Below are positions 63,212 to 64,000 of a stretch of 64,000 nucleotides of DNA, in pieces. The translations under genes and the position numbers were made by a program. The notes beneath the pieces are model-generated. The model made no database searches. It was given only the letters and a program-made list of their open reading frames with translations, and was not told the DNA's origin. Source of the DNA: Chryseobacterium sp. POL2 (lineage in GTDB: Bacteria; Bacteroidota; Bacteroidia; Flavobacteriales; Weeksellaceae); assembly GCF_011058315.1 (NCBI RefSeq), contig NZ_CP049298.1:1240001-1304000 (forward strand), given 5' to 3'. Positions within the stretch are counted from its first letter, which is position 1; each line of letters begins with the position of its first letter.

Positions 63212-64000
63212 ATGAAATTACTAGCAGTAGGAACTGTAGCATTTGACGCTATCGAAACCCCATTCGGAAAAACTGACAAAATCTTAGGCGGTGCAGCAAC
63301 TTATATCGGACTTGCAGCGTCGGCTTTGGAGGCAGAAGTTGGTTTAGTTTCGGTTATCGGAGGAGACTTTCCACAAGGATATTTGGATATGCTAACTTCA
63401 AAAAACATCAACATCGATGGTGTAGAAGTTATCCAAGATGGGAAAACTTTCTTTTGGAGTGGAAAATACCACAACGATCTTAATTCGCGTGACACGCTGG
63501 TAACAGAACTTAATGTATTAGAAAATTTTGACCCAAAAATCCCTGCAAGCTTCGCAGATGCTGATGTTTTGATGTTAGGAAACCTTCACCCTGCAGTACA
63601 GTTAGCCGTTTTGGAAAGAATGAGCCAAAGACCAAAAATGGTCATTCTTGACACCATGAATTTCTGGATGGATCTTACTTGGGATTTGTTAATGGAAGTA
63701 ATTGCAAAAACTGACGTTATTACGATAAATGATGAAGAGGCAAGACAATTGTCCGGAGAATATTCTTTAGTAAAAGCCGCTCAAAAAATCCATGCTTTAG
63801 GGCCAAAATTCGTGATTATCAAAAAAGGGGAACATGGTGCATTATTATTCCATGACGGGAAAATATTTGCAATTCCTGCGTTACCATTAGAAGAAGTTTT
63901 TGATCCAACAGGCGCTGGTGACACCTTTGCTGGAGGACTTGCAGCTTACATCACCAAAACTGGAGATTTCAGTTTCGAGAATCTTAAAAACGCCCTTATC
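63212..64000 (+). CDS. PfkB-family sugar/nucleoside kinase (partial, runs off the window)
   Basis: 263 codons of an open frame from ATG at 63212, with no stop before the window ends. The start MKLLAVGTVAFDAIETP, the GGAATYIGLAASALEAEVGLVSVIGGDF block and the DPTGAGDTFAGG signature near 231-242 define the PfkB (ribokinase) fold, with the anion hole and catalytic Asp in the last motif. Related members phosphorylate sugars or nucleosides; the substrate is not evident. It follows gldD closely, so the two may share a transcript. Confidence 0.92.
   Translation, partial: MKLLAVGTVAFDAIETPFGKTDKILGGAATYIGLAASALEAEVGLVSVIGGDFPQGYLDMLTSKNINIDGVEVIQDGKTFFWSGKYHNDLNSRDTLVTELNVLENFDPKIPASFADADVLMLGNLHPAVQLAVLERMSQRPKMVILDTMNFWMDLTWDLLMEVIAKTDVITINDEEARQLSGEYSLVKAAQKIHALGPKFVIIKKGEHGALLFHDGKIFAIPALPLEEVFDPTGAGDTFAGGLAAYITKTGDFSFENLKNALI

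Noticed and set aside
1-64000. CRISPR arrays, tRNA or rRNA genes, insertion sequences, integrases
   Set aside because: No regularly spaced direct repeats, cloverleaf-like sequence, rRNA segments or transposase motifs were recognised while reading both strands.

Overview
The window looks like chromosomal DNA from a member of the Bacteroidota, class Flavobacteriia, most probably a Chryseobacterium-like member of the Weeksellaceae. The evidence is AT-rich sequence, TAnnTTTG -7 boxes, two secreted proteins with type A sorting domains of the type IX secretion system, gldD, SusC/TonB-type receptors, and lineage-typical families (DUF4290, DUF4876, DUF6850, Haem_bd). The genus assignment is inference. 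No rRNA, tRNA, CRISPR array, insertion sequence or phage was seen. No stretch longer than about 300 bases lacks a gene.

Layout. 1-4036: a truncated secreted protein, rluD and a PASTA protein on the minus strand, then ddl-coaD on the plus strand. 4069-11000: a 1320-residue cell-surface protein, a lone PD-(D/E)XK-like protein and an alpha-glucan phosphorylase-like gene broken by one in-frame TAG. 10969-15483: the glyoxylate shunt operon aceB-aceA, divergent from an ScfR/RamB/PrpR-type regulator, with a perfect 18-bp palindrome between them. 15517-18484: comF, upp, der. 18484-20457: a frameshifted sorting-domain protein, then a heme-binding protein coupled to a DCC thiol oxidoreductase. 20636-31062: DUF4290-murA, an FMN reductase, lemA-DUF2207, two small envelope proteins, an isoaspartyl peptidase, DUF1801, an aminotransferase and murB. 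31212-37908: a four-gene cassette (TonB receptor, DUF4876 lipoprotein, DUF6850 barrel, MauG-like diheme peroxidase). 37912-48600: vanZ-like/DUF486, lnt, a small membrane protein, an Lrp regulator, tamB divergent from tsaD-rsmE, and trmH. 48768-51412: a histidine kinase/response regulator pair followed by a possible small RNA. 51412-57224: yidC, pyrG, a small unknown protein, an ECF sigma factor with lipA. 57451-64000: dapF-mltG, an outer-membrane receptor, rplS, gldD and a truncated PfkB sugar kinase.

How the genes work together. Much of the window serves the envelope: peptidoglycan precursors (murA, murB, ddl, dapF) and processing (mltG), lipoprotein maturation (lnt), membrane insertion (yidC), outer-membrane assembly (tamB), surface secretion and gliding (gldD, sorting-domain cargo). 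A second theme is translation and RNA modification (rluD, tsaD, rsmE, trmH, der, rplS). The accessory parts are the surface protein/nuclease-like/glucan region and the 31-38 kb receptor-peroxidase cassette.

Most notable points: the receptor-DUF4876-DUF6850-peroxidase cassette; the aceBA/regulator palindrome; a MurA whose fosfomycin-target Cys is Asp; two genes each broken by one base change; a recurring -7 box exactly 4 nt before the start codon of several genes, implying leaderless mRNAs; and a candidate small RNA at 51228-51346.
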